Below, one piece after another: positions 1 to 10,747 of a stretch of 64,000 bases of DNA; position 1 is the stretch's first letter; the number at the start of each line of letters is the position of its first letter. The stretch spans positions 1 through 64,000 of the forward strand of contig CAWBYA010000006.1 of assembly GCA_963792895.1 (NCBI GenBank), given 5' to 3'. Both the position numbers and the translations under genes were made by a program. The stretch comes from UBA6912 sp963792895. GTDB lineage: Bacteria; Actinomycetota; Acidimicrobiia; Spongiisociales; UBA5794. The notes beneath the pieces were generated by a model. It did no database searches. It was not told the DNA's origin and saw only the letters and a program-made list of their open reading frames with translations.

Positions 1-309
1 CCAGTTGATACCCCAAGTGCCTCACCTATCGCTACTGTGATCCCCACGAGTACTGCCCCAGTTGAGACACCGAGCGTAGCTCCCATGACAGATCAACCGG
101 CATTGACTCCATCAAATTCGCCCACATTAGATCAACCAGTGACTCCACCACCTGCACTAGTGCCAGGTCCTACTCTGACACCCAGCCCTGCTGCTCAGCC
201 AACGCCAGATGAACCACCGGAACCTCTCCCCCCTATCATGTTTCCTGCCATTGATTCGCCGACGGTAGACCTCCCCGATCTTCCTCCAAGCCAATCGGAG
301 GATGAGTAA
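1..309 (+). CDS. C-terminal part of a Pro/Thr/Ser-rich low-complexity protein (5' end outside window)
   Basis: The reading frame is open from the first base and ends with TAA at 307-309. The visible 102 residues are dominated by Pro, Thr, Ser and Ala, in irregular motifs such as PSVAP and TPSPAA, with an acidic last few residues (SQSEDE). No folded domain, Cys or membrane segment is seen. Mucin-like or cell-wall-associated proteins of diatoms often look like this, but the part with any domain lies upstream of the window, so function cannot be assigned. The tail resembles in style, not in sequence, the repeat protein at 10.7-16.2 kb. Confidence 0.55.
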   Translation, partial: PVDTPSASPIATVIPTSTAPVETPSVAPMTDQPALTPSNSPTLDQPVTPPPALVPGPTLTPSPAAQPTPDEPPEPLPPIMFPAIDSPTVDLPDLPPSQSEDE

Positions 310-758
310 TAATGATGTATAATGTATGATGCATTTATGTAGTCAACTTAAGATTAATAGTTCATTTCTTATGTATGGTTCTCTTGCGTAAACTGTTCTC
401 CTATTGGGCGCCATTCCAGAGAAGACAAGAGCTATACCTACCTGCTGAAGCGTCTTGGGCCTTTCTATCCCAGGTACCCATATGAAACGACCATAATTCA
501 TACTAGCTAGCTGGTTAAAAGTACTGTACATTTATTGCATGTACCGAATAACGAAAGCGAAAGCAAACCTTGCCATGTTTGACATTTTCAGCATTATCAA
601 AAGTCATGACCGGGGTAAAGTTCTCGAAGGTTCCTAATTGTTCTCAAAGTTGATGCGAAGCGAATGCAACATGGAACAACACCACGGCGCGGCAACAAGG
701 AAAGGCCTTCCAGAAGCTCACATTTCATTTTACCATAATATCACACCGAAAGTCGCCC
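310..758. other. Intergenic region upstream of the H+-ATPase gene
   Basis: No convincing gene is seen. A 62-codon minus-strand frame at 343-531 has no recognisable features. The region should hold the 3' end of the preceding transcript and the promoter of the H+-ATPase gene, but no TATA box or other eukaryotic promoter element can be named with confidence. Confidence 0.4.
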
Positions 759-3700
759 ATGAATATGGAGGAAAAGGAGGAAACAGCACCATCTCACACG
801 GCAGCGAACGCCGTTGACGATGTAGAAACCGGCTTGGGTGATTCACCAAATCCGGTAGGTGATTCGCAACTGCCCAAGGCGCGTGTCCGAGGGCATGCGT
901 ATTCGGATCTCACAGGCTTTGTCGTCAGCACGGAAAACTACAGGCCTCGTCGTGCCGATCGTCGTACAGTTTCCGACATGGCTCTCATGAGGTTTCTTCC
1001 CGAGGAAGTCGCCGAACCAGGTCGCCGTGCGAAACAAGTGTCGTCGGCGGATTTGATCCAAAAGTTTGGTTATGTACCAGCCCTAGGTTATGCTGATCTC
1101 AATCTAGCGGAAGCTATTCAACATCACGGATCTAGACGAGAGCGTATCGCCTCAGGTTTGAGTGACATGGTTATGGTCGAGGCGATGGAAGAAAAGGAAG
1201 AGCTAGAAAGATTCCCTTTGAACGAGAAAGGTCTTTCCTCAGAAGAAGCTGCCAACTTGCTGGAACAGTACGGAAGGAATGAGCTGCCCGAGAAGATTGA
1301 ATCCAAATGGTTGGTGTTTGGTCGTCTATTGATCCAGCCCATGCCCATCATGATTTGGATTGCTGTAATTATCGAGGCATCCATTGGCAATTTCGTCGAC
1401 ATGGGCATTCTGTTGGCAATTATTTTCATCAATGCGTCTATAAGCTTTTACGAAACAAACAAGGCCGGAAACGCCATTGCAGCCCTCAAAAACAGTTTGA
1501 AACCAACGGCAACAGTGAAACGTGATGGAAACTTCCAAACCATGGATTCAGCTCTACTAGTGCCGGGGGATACAGTATTGTTGGCGTCGGGATCTGCCAT
1601 TCCGGCCGATTGTCGTGTCAACGATGGTGATATTGAAGTCGACCAGGCAGCACTGACGGGAGAGTCACTTCCAGTGACATTCTACAAGAATGATTCCTGT
1701 AAAATGGGCTCTACCGTTGTCCGCGGCGAAGTTGAGGCTACTGTAGAGTTTACAGGAGCCAACACGTTCTTTGGAAAGACGGCATCGCTGCTTCAAGAGC
1801 ACCACGAACCAAGCCATCTCCAACGAATCCTCATGACCATCATGACGGTGCTAGTGGGCTTGTCGGTGACGCTCTGTATTATCAATTTCGTGTACCTGTA
1901 AGTTTTCATGTGATGGCAACTATCTGTTCTGTGGTTCATTTGACTTGATTGCTAACACAGTATTTTTGCAACTCAGGATCGTCAAGGGTGAAAGTGTCAA
2001 GGATGCCTTGTCTTTTACAATTACGCTCCTTGTTGCGTCCATTCCATTAGCGATTGAAATCGTCACGACCACGACGCTGGCGATTGGTTCCAAGGAACTG
2101 GTCAAATCGGGAGCCATTGTAGCGCGACTAGCGGCAATTGAAGATCTAGCTTCTATGGGGATCCTCTGCTCGGACAAGACTGGAACCTTGACACTGAACA
2201 AAATGGTATTGCAGGACGAAACTCCTGTGTACAAAGAAGGTGAAACTCAGGAGTCTGTGCTGGTCTACGCTGCATTAGCGGCAAAATGGAAAGATCCTCC
2301 TCGAGATGCACTAGATCGTCTCACGCTAGGCTCAGTCCAAATGGAACAGCTGGATCACTATGAGCAACTTGAGTTCTTGCCATTTGATCCGACGATCAAA
2401 CGTACTGAAGGCACTGTACGCGACCTGCGAACAGGTGAGACATTCAAGACTTCGAAAGGTGCTCCCCACATTATCATGAACTTGTTGCCTCCCGCGATTG
2501 ATGACGTGCGAGAAGCTATCGAGAGGGACGTGGTTGATCTCGGTGCAAAGGGTATCCGTTCTTTGGCCGTCGCAAAAACAAATGCTGACGGTATTTGGGA
2601 AATCATGGGCCTACTGACGTTTCTCGACCCGCCTCGACCCGACACGAAGCAGACAATCATGGAAGCTCAAGAATATGGTGTGGCGGTGAAAATGATAACT
2701 GGCGATCACTTGTTGATTGCGCGATATACTGCTGATGCACTTGGTATGGGAGACTTGATCTTTAGTGCTGAGCGACTCCCGATGCTTGACGAAACCACGA
2801 AAGAGAAGCCGGCCGATTTGAGTAAGAACTATGGAGATTTCTGTCTTGCTGCAGATGGTTTTGCCCAAGTCTTTCCGGAGCATAAGTATCTGATCGTTGA
2901 GTGCCTTCGAGAATTGAATTATACGGTCGGAATGGTACGTAGGATATGGTGTTGTATTTTCTTGCTGATTTAACAATAAGGCTGACAAAATGCTTTGTAT
3001 TCGTCCGCAGACTGGCGACGGTGTGAACGACAGTCCAGCACTAAAGCGAGCAGATGTTGGTATAGCCGTGGCTGGTGCAACGGATGCCGCTCGGGCAGCT
3101 GCCGACATTGTTCTCACAGAGGACGGTCTGAGTGTGATTATTCATGGGATCGAGCTCGCTCGCGAGATCTTTGCTCGGATGAACAACTTTGTCACATATC
3201 GAATCGCGGCTACCTTGCAGCTCCTACTCTTCTTCTTCATTGCCATCTTTGTGTTTCATCCCTCGGACTACCCACAGCCAGATGTCGTTTCCGAGGGACA
3301 AGAATGGCCTGACTATTTTCACATGCCCGTTCTCATGTTGATGCTCATCACTTTGCTGAATGATGGGACGCTCATTACCATTGCTTACGACTACGCCGAA
3401 GCGAGCCCTCTACCTACGCGCTGGAACTTACCAGTCCTCTTTGTCGTGAGCAGTGTGCTGGGCATTGTCTCTTGCATCTCGTCTTTGGGGTTGCTTCAAA
3501 TGATACTGAATTCGTGGGATCCCAATGGTTTCTGGCAAAAGTTGGGGATGGATGGACTGCAATACGGTCAGGTGACGACGGCTATTTATTTGAAGATTTC
3601 TGTGAGCGATCTTTTAACGCTATTCTCAGCCCGTACCGGACAATTCTTCTTCTGGCAAATCAAGCCTGCCCCTATCCTTGCCGCGGGTGCTTTCCTCGCG

Positions 3701-4045
3701 TTGATGTTGTCGTCCCTGCTGTCAATCTTCTGGCCTACTTCAAGTCCCGACGGCATTCCTACAGAAGGTCTTGAAGGAGAGATTGGTGTATTCGTCTTTG
3801 TTTGGATATATTGCTTCATCTTTTGGTTGGTACAGGATCTTCTCAAGGTGTTGGTGTATCGCTTCATGTACAAGACGAATGCATTGGGCATCAAGTCGAC
3901 GGGAAAGGTCGATATGCCGGATTCGACAAAGCAATTGATTGCCGAGATGAATGAAGCGCACGGAAAAACAAGAGTCGAAGAGACGTATTTGCCGAATGAA
4001 AAGACGGACACCATTAAGGAAGAAACCGATGAAGACATTGTCTAG
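759..4045 (+). CDS. P-type plasma-membrane H+-ATPase (type IIIA), three exons
   Basis: Exons 759-1897, 1977-2934 and 3011-4045 join in frame to give about 1,043 residues. Introns at 1898-1976 (GTAAGT...CAG) and 2935-3010 (GTACGT...CAG) are canonical GT-AG. The P-type hallmarks appear in order: actuator TGES (T300-S303), phosphorylation site CSDKTGT with Asp446, the KGAPH nucleotide-binding motif, MITGDH, and the hinge TGDGVND immediately after the second splice (about 700-706). Hydrophobic segments flank these domains as expected of the ten-helix family. Such pumps use ATP to export H+ and energise the membrane. The N-terminus is long (about 150 residues before the conserved core) and acidic. 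The C-terminus ends in charged residues (DEDIV) and lacks a plant-type 14-3-3 binding motif. No frameshift is seen over 3 kb, unlike the next genes. Confidence 0.93.
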
Positions 4046-4521
4046 TGGCATGTAATGCGGAGTATCGTTGAGGTTTGTGCACGCAAGAAGTGCAATGCAT
4101 GTTTCATTTTTGTACCGTGAATGGAGCGAGGAAAGGTACTGCATGATCACGAATAACAAAGTAGAAAAGCATGTTACGTTTCACTGAACTCAAGTGTGTA
4201 TCGATGCCTGGACGGGCTTCTGATCGAGGAGATGGCATCGTCAACAGTCCTCGCTCGTTTCTTGGATTTTGAAACAAGAATCCTCACTCCAAGTACTCTC
4301 CACCATCCAAAATTATGTTCAAGACGATAAGGGGTGAGATAAAAAGTACAGGTTCCTACTGATGCATAGCGTGGGCATTTGGTTCATTGAAAACGCGCTG
4401 TGATATCATGACAAAATGACCCACGGGAGCATCGCGCGCATCATCACAGCCACCCATATCTCTCTCGACCATGATGGCGGCAACAACCTCAGGATATGCC
4501 GTACACCATTCTAACAGCACC
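4046..4521. other. Intergenic region between H+-ATPase and U32 peptidase genes
   Basis: Contains the 3' flank of the ATPase gene and the probable promoter of the peptidase gene. The 128-codon minus-strand frame at 4356-4742 overlaps the signal-peptide region of the peptidase gene and resembles no known protein, so it is treated as chance. No terminator or polyadenylation signal can be named with confidence. Confidence 0.4.
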
Positions 4522-7440
4522 ATGTCATTCCGCTTAACACTATTATGGTGTATCCTTGCTATTCTTTGGTTGAAAATAGCTACCGTTTCCGCTCTTGCCA
4601 CTCCCTCCATTAATAAGTCGAAAAGCACAAACTCATCACCCGCCATGATCAATCGCCGCAAGTCTCCGGCTCTGTGGCGAAACGATTTGTGCCAAAAACT
4701 GACACTTTTTCCACTAGTAAAATTCCATTGCGAAAACCCCAAGTCATGGCTCCCGCGGGAGGTTGGCCACAGTTAAAGGCGGCAGTTGCCAATGGGGCCG
4801 ACGCCGTCTATCTCGGTCTATCGACCTTTTCGGCACGAGCTCGAGCTGCCAATTTTGACGCTGAGCAACTACTCAAAAGCAGTCTCGTACTGCCACGACC
4901 ATGACGTCAAGGTATATGTGGCATTGAATACACTAGTTTTTGACAAGGAACTTGCACAAGTGGAAGATCTTGTGAGGCTGTGCAGTCGCGCAAAGGTGGA
5001 TGCACTGATTGTGCAAGATTTGGGAGTGGCCAAGCTCGCTCATCAAGTGGCTCCATCGCTGCATATACATGCTTCGACACAACAGAGTGTCACTTCGGCG
5101 GATGGAGTGGCCTTTTGTCAAGACTATTCACATGCGACTCGTGTTGTTGTGGGACGGGAACTCGTCAGTCGACGAGATTGCACAGTGTCATGCTCAAGGC
5201 GGATCGGCAGAACTGGAAGCCTTTGTTCATGGTGCATTATGCGTATCCTATTCTGGACAATGTTTTAGTAGTGAAGCATGGGGCGGTCGTAGTGCCAATC
5301 GAGGACAATGTGCTCAAGCTTGTCGACTTCCGTACGGTCTCATTGTCAATGGCGAGTTGCGCGATTTGCAAGACATGACGTACCTGTTGTCGCCCCAAGA
5401 CTTGTGTGGCGTGGAAATGGTACCGCAACTGATTCAAGCTGGTGTTTCGTGTCTCAAGATTGAAGGACGACTCAAGGATGAATTCTTTGTAGCAGCCACG
5501 ACACGAGCGTATCGAAACGCAGTGGACCAAGCTTGGGCTGAATTGACAAAGGGAAGAATCTCAGGGTAAAATGCTGTCGACTGATGAACAAGTGACGAAA
5601 CAAGAGTTACAGCAACTCTTTTCTCGTGGACAAGACGAAGAGTATGGAGGATTAACGGCTGCTTTCTTGGCAGGAACTCAACATCAAGTGGTGGTCCGAG
5701 GACGGTCGCCGCGACACAGAGGAGTCCACGTGGGACGCGTCATGGAAGGTTCTTCTCCCAAAAATGGACTGCTGGTGTCTGACTTGAATATTGACGATCT
5801 AAAGTTGGGAGATGGACTTGTCGTGGACCGAGGTATGGCGCAGTTGGAAGAACTAGGTGGCCCAATATTTGAGATTGAAGAGTTGCGAGGAGGTGCTGTC
5901 CGAATTCGATTCGGTCGCGAAGTAGAGAAAAGGTGGAAGACGGGCAGATGAAAATGCCCGAAAGGGGTATTGGTGGTAGTAGCAAATCGCTTGCCCCCCT
6001 GGAGCTCATGTTTGGAGAACTAGTGATGCGACAGTAGACAAAAAGATGAGAAGACTTAGCCAAGCTGAGCCACCTCGAAAGATGGCGCAAGTCTCTGTAC
6101 AAGGTTCGGTGGGCGAGCCTCTTGTTGTCACTATTGCCAGTGGGAATAACGTAGCTACGGGAAGTACAGACGAGGTGCTGCAAGAAGCAACGGGTTCTGG
6201 ATTGGATCCTGCCAAGGTTCGCAAAGCGATTGGCACTCTCGGCAACAGCAAATATGGACCTTCAAGGAGAGGTTGACGTTGCTGAATTATCTGGTGATGC
6301 CTGGTGCCCCATGTCTTGGATCAAGGAAGCACGAAGACGAGCAATCGATAATTTGGAAAATCTTGATGTTGGAGATGACCATTACCGGCGAAAAGAAGAA
6401 GGTGTGTTCGCTGAAGGGTCGCGATCGATTACTGACAGAGGATTATCGTTCTTCAAGCAAAGTAGATGATGCGTCCATTGCGACTCGTCTTTCGGTTCTT
6501 GCTAGAAACTATGAACAAGTGGACGCAATATGTGAAATGGCCGAACGTGGGGAGGCAATCGGTGAAATCATAGTCGACTTCTTCGAAGTGGACGGAATGA
6601 GGGATGCTGTCGCCAGAATTCGTAAAGCTGGTGTTCGGTCTGTGGTGGCATCGCCACGTATAATCAAACCCGGAGAGTCTGGGATATGGCGAACTTTGTT
6701 GCGCTTGGAACCTGATGGATTGCTTAGTACGATCTGCTGGTCTCTTATACCGTATGAATCAGATGGGTGAATCTGGCGAAACTGTCGACGTTGGAAGCGG
6801 AAATGAGAAACATTTCGTCAAAATACCAGATCTCATTGGTGACTTTTCATTGAACGCTGCAAATGCATTAACAGCAATGGAGTTGCTAGACACTGGTCTT
6901 GCACGAATCACCGCGTCTTATGACCTTAATGCCAACGGTATATCAACATTGGCCACAACGATGGGAAAAGCTCGAGCACAGCACCTCGAAGTAGTTGTCC
7001 ATCTCAAAATGCCAGTCTTTCACACTGAGCATTGTGTGTTTGCTCGATTTCTTTCAAAAGGAAATAGTTATCTAGACTGTGGTCACGTTTGTACTCGCAA
7101 CAACGTTCATTTACGTGACGAAGGAGGAAATGACAATCTTGTTCTAGCTGACATGGGATGTCGCAATACTGTCTTTTCTGCCCAATCACAGTCCGGTGTA
7201 CAGAGTATTCGTCAGTGGATCGATGCAGGTGTACGCCATTTTCGGGTGGAACTCGTTGACGAAGGAGCCGAGGATACGGAAACCGTCGTCAGCGGTTACC
7301 TCGGAGTGCTCGCCGGTACTACAAAGCCAAGTGCAGTGTGGGACTCTCTCCGGTATATACGCGATAGCAACGGTCGGGCCGCTGGAGTTTCACTCGGCTC
7401 CTTCAGAAACACTGAAGAGCGAAAGGCCGGGGCCTTGTGA
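4522..7440 (+). pseudogene. Peptidase U32 family protein, reading frame broken by about ten single-base shifts
   Basis: A start at 4522 gives a hydrophobic leader (MSFRLTLLWCILAILW...) suggesting secretion or organelle import. The U32 core follows: KPQVMAPAGGWPQLKAAV, GADAVYLGLSTFSAR, KVYVALNTLVFD, SGQCFSSEAWGGRSANRGQC and CLKIEGRLK. A C-terminal DUF3656-like part follows (LVRSAGLLYRMNQMG, then a second barrel-like segment to about 7,410). These segments lie in different frames. Shifts are needed near 4,640-4,720, 4,875 (extra A), 5,161, 5,567 (extra T), 5,930 (extra A), 5,972 (missing G), 5,993 (extra C), 6,250 (extra A), about 6,440 and 6,726. The residues between shifts remain well conserved and several shifts sit in homopolymers. 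Sequencing error is therefore at least as likely as decay. U32 proteins include collagenase-like proteases and RNA/ubiquinone hydroxylation factors; the substrate here is unknown. Confidence 0.75.
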
Positions 7441-7553
7441 TCATGGTGGCTTCTATTCGGAGGTTGTTGTACCAGGTACGGTTGCTGCCAAGATATCAAA
7501 GAAGAATTTATCATCTTTCTAAATTATTGCGTATGAATGTATTATGATTGTTC

Positions 7554-9106
7554 TTATTCCAACAGTTTGTTCATTTCAGAAGTGCTAATAAGAATGGAAC
7601 TTCTCAAAGAGAGACTTGGGGCGACGTCAGCCATAATCATCGAGTCACTGACCCGACGTCCACTATTACGAAGCAGCGATGATCTGCGATCATGAATTCG
7701 ATATTGAAAAGATGCCTTGACAAGGACATCGATTTCTGTCTCGGTGATGTTTTGGAAACGACGGCGAAGGTCATCAAAGGTGGAGTCACAGTCGCTGCTA
7801 CCGAATGTGATTTCAAGGCAGGAAAGACCAGCTATTTCGATCGCGCCCATACCCTGGGCAATCATGTCGTCGGAAAGATTCTCTGTTGGAAGGTTCTCGT
7901 TAAACTCTCCTCCCAGGTAGAATATATAGAACAGATACATGCCGGCCCATCCCATACACGTCTGGAAGATTCTGGCCATATCGCGTTCGCCCTTGTTCCC
8001 GTCCTCGACGAGGATTCGGGAAAACTCGTCCCAGAAGCGGACACAGCAATGAACAATTTCACTTGCAGTGTCCTCTCGTCCATGTGCAGCGTGTAATGGG
8101 CCAGCTTTGAAAGACGCCCGCATCATTACCGAAGGGCCCTGCCATGGACATTTCCCAATCGCAAATGATGAGATCACCGTTCACTCCAAATGACTTGAGA
8201 TCATCGATCTTTGGCTTTTGTTCGACCAACAAATTGAAGCAGTGGCAGTCGGCATGATTGAGACACTCACGTCGTTCGCAATTCTTCTTGGAATTGTCAA
8301 CAATAGCGTCAAAGGTATCTTGTCCCATTGTCTGCATGCGACCAATGCATGGATCCATGCTTGCGTCGGACGTTTGCAGTTTCTTGCGAAAATTGTTTTT
8401 GAAAACCCGAACATGGCCTTGAAACAAGGACGCACGTTATCGTTAAACTCGACACCAACCTCACCATCGAATGGAGCCAAGTTTAGTGCAGCCAAGGCTT
8501 GAGCAAGCTTGGTGATGATCCTGGTATCAACTTCTCCGTCGATGAACTGATTTGCCCATTGCTCGTCAGCAGCCGCCCATTCTGTGACGAGAATCATCAT
8601 GTCCTCGACAGGGACACAAATGTATGGATCGGCTACTGGTGATTTCCACCCATTAGCTCCTTATAATGCTTCATAATATTGAACTCGTTGGCAACACGGG
8701 CGACATCGTAATGAATATTCTTGTCGGGATTCCAGAGAGCAGAAGAGAAGCAAATCTTGGCGTACAGTGCAATCGACGACCCGTTCTCCAAGAACAGTTT
8801 GTACGAGTAGTTTGTTAGGCCTCCACTAATGACCTTTGCATTCAAGGATTTTCCGGCTTTGAGTTCGTTTCCAATGGCTTGGAGAATCTCAAACTCGCTC
8901 GATTCGTTGCAGTACGACTTTACCAATTCAAGTAGGAGCTCCTTCTTCATCTCTTTATCGTTTTCAAGTTCTTCTGAGTAGGCACCAATTAGTTGCACTT
9001 CATCATCTGGTGCTGTTGATAGAATAGATTGCTTTTCTGGATTGGGGGGCATGTTTTGATGTATTTTTTGTGATTTTGTGAGCAGAAATGCATAAAATGC
9101 ATGCAC
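7554..9106 (-). pseudogene. APH-fold small-molecule kinase, most like methylthioribose kinase, with at least three frameshifts
   Basis: Read leftwards from 9106 (alternative Met at 9052). The protein has a Gly-rich ATP-binding segment (VISGGLTNYSYKLF), a conserved Lys (ALYAKICF), the catalytic loop NHADCHCFNLL (HxDxxxxN) and the metal-binding segment ICDWEMSMAGPFGNDAG. A helical tail (CMGWAGMYLFYIFYLGG) recalls the LGFAG helix of methylthioribose kinases. The pieces lie in three frames. A missing C near 8,635, a missing T near 8,407 and a shift near 8,085-8,100 must be corrected. No intron is required. Choline/ethanolamine kinase or another APH-family kinase is the alternative. If functional it would phosphorylate a small sugar or alcohol; the methionine-salvage role is inference from weak similarity. 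Confidence 0.6.
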
Positions 9107-9621
9107 GTTGGTCGCGTTTTTGACCCAAGTGTTTATCGAGTACAGGCAGTAAACCTTCTGTCGGAGGTTTCGACACGTTGCAAAGGCAAATCACATGTAC
9201 ATAGACTGGAACGATTTAGTATCGACTTGTGTTTGTCTGTCGAGGCAGGGTCCCTACCGGTACCTTTCAGCTAGATAGTATCGTCCATCCTCCACTGATC
9301 TGACGACTAATTCGTCTTGCTTATCTCGTCAATATAGCCTACAATCACGATACGAAATGGTAGTCTGTACCTAGCCGCTACTCTTCCGCTACGCTACGGT
9401 ATCGAGGCGACTTACCTGTGCTTCGCCTGAGTGGTGGCAAAGCTACAGTACATTGCTGTAGCTACTACTTCGAGTACTAGGTGACGCCATGCTTCAACCA
9501 AGAGCTGAGCTCTTGGCTTCAACAAGGGAACTGATCGCGGAGCTCGCGAGTGTGACACTTCTGCGCGCGCGCAAGCCGCGCCCTGTAGTCAGTCAGCGCA
9601 TGCACGATCACAAAACTGATC
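9107..9621. other. Intergenic region with short palindromes
   Basis: No coding sequence can be supported. A perfect 9+1+9 palindrome (CCAAGAGCT-G-AGCTCTTGG) lies at 9498-9516, flanked on both sides by CTTCAAC. A 7-bp inverted pair (GCTACAG/CTGTAGC) lies just upstream. The region should contain the divergent promoters of the kinase gene and of the NUDIX-like gene. Confidence 0.4.
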
Positions 9622-10224
9622 ATGCAACAGAGCTGCAGGCAGAATACTGTCGAAATAATGAAGGATAGAGTCCAGTCTTCCGCACGAAATAGTTACTACT
9701 ATGAAAAAGGATGCGAGGAAGCTGCCCAAGAAACTGCACTGACCATTGCGAAATTGGAACAGGTAAATTCGCATTTTCAACTTCCGGCATGTCGGCGGCA
9801 GTTCCGAATCTACTCGCGCCATTGACTCATTCCCACTATCCTATTCTTTTTATAGAGACGAGTATTGACAGAACTGTGTGAGGAAATGGGAATACGTCTT
9901 GAAGAAGAATCGCCGCGATTGTTGGGAATCTACTCGGATCCGAGACGAGACAATCGACGACATACCGTCTCTGCCGTGTTTGTAGTAAAGATGAATGATA
10001 ATATCAAACCTAGAGCAGCAGATGATGTCAAAGATGTACAACGAATACGATTGAGTGAGATTGAAAAGCACAATTACTTTGCTGATCACAAGTCAATACT
10101 AGTCGATTACCGAAGGTCGCTGAAAGGAAACGGTTCGGAATCCCAATCACCAATTAATGATGTGGTTGAGAATATAGTTCGCTCTACTTGTAATAATGAC
10201 CCAGACTATAATGTTAATAAATAG
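9622..10224 (+). CDS. NUDIX-hydrolase-like protein, 5' part missing or undetected, one intron
   Basis: Exon 9622-9762 joins exon 9856-10224 across an intron (GTAAAT...TATAG, 9763-9855). The second exon carries the C-terminal half of a NUDIX domain of the COG1051 type: TELCEEMGI (end of the Nudix box), LLGIYSDPRRDNRRHTVSAVFV and an acidic ADDVKDVQ segment before a DHKSILVDY helix. The N-terminal beta strands and the Gly-Gly of the Nudix box are not visible upstream. GCEEAAQE in exon 1 only partly matches the box, with wrong spacing. Either more 5' exons or frameshifts were missed, or this is a 5'-truncated copy. Family members hydrolyse nucleoside diphosphate derivatives; activity here is doubtful as read. 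Confidence 0.45.
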
Positions 10225-10734
10225 CCTATTTTAATGTATAGCATATCTGTACGCGTACGTGCGCATTGGAAGTGTCAGCAACAGAGAACTAGCATGTCCA
10301 GCAAAGCCCTGATTGATAATCACAAGATGAAGCTTGACGGATGCAATCTTCGTCCGTAAGATACACATGCCGCCTTGCTTGCTCGTCGTCTTGTCATCCA
10401 CAGGGAGAAGTCATGTCGTTGTGTAGTAGGTGCCAGCACAGCTACACCCTTCCATCGAAAAGGTAGTACCTGGGGGCAAAGGACATTATCGTAATTCTCG
10501 TCTAGGTTGCCATCATGGTCGTCACAGTACAGAAGTTCCAAATAGTAGTGGGAGTCGAATTTGAGCACACGACAATCAAACCAATCATTCGTAACAAATA
10601 AAGTATTCTTATATAATACGCATAGCATTCTGGCCTCTGTATCTGCTTCTTCGAGACCATCATGCGCTTGATTTAAATAACTAAACATGTATACCAATAT
10701 ATTTTTTGATTTGCGCTTGTGTGTATCGTTTACG
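10225..10734. other. Convergent intergenic region
   Basis: Lies between the NUDIX-like gene and the 3' end of the minus-strand repeat protein. A 204-codon minus frame covers it but overlaps the neighbour's Cys-rich exon in another frame and has no recognisable domain, so it was not called. The sequence is AT-rich, as expected for two facing 3' ends. Confidence 0.4.
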
Positions 10735-10747
10735 TCATTCTTTGCTT

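Noticed and set aside
8630..8660. Intron between the first two parts of the kinase gene
   Set aside because: No GT-AG pair gives a better join; restoring one C to make CCC rejoins the frames seamlessly.
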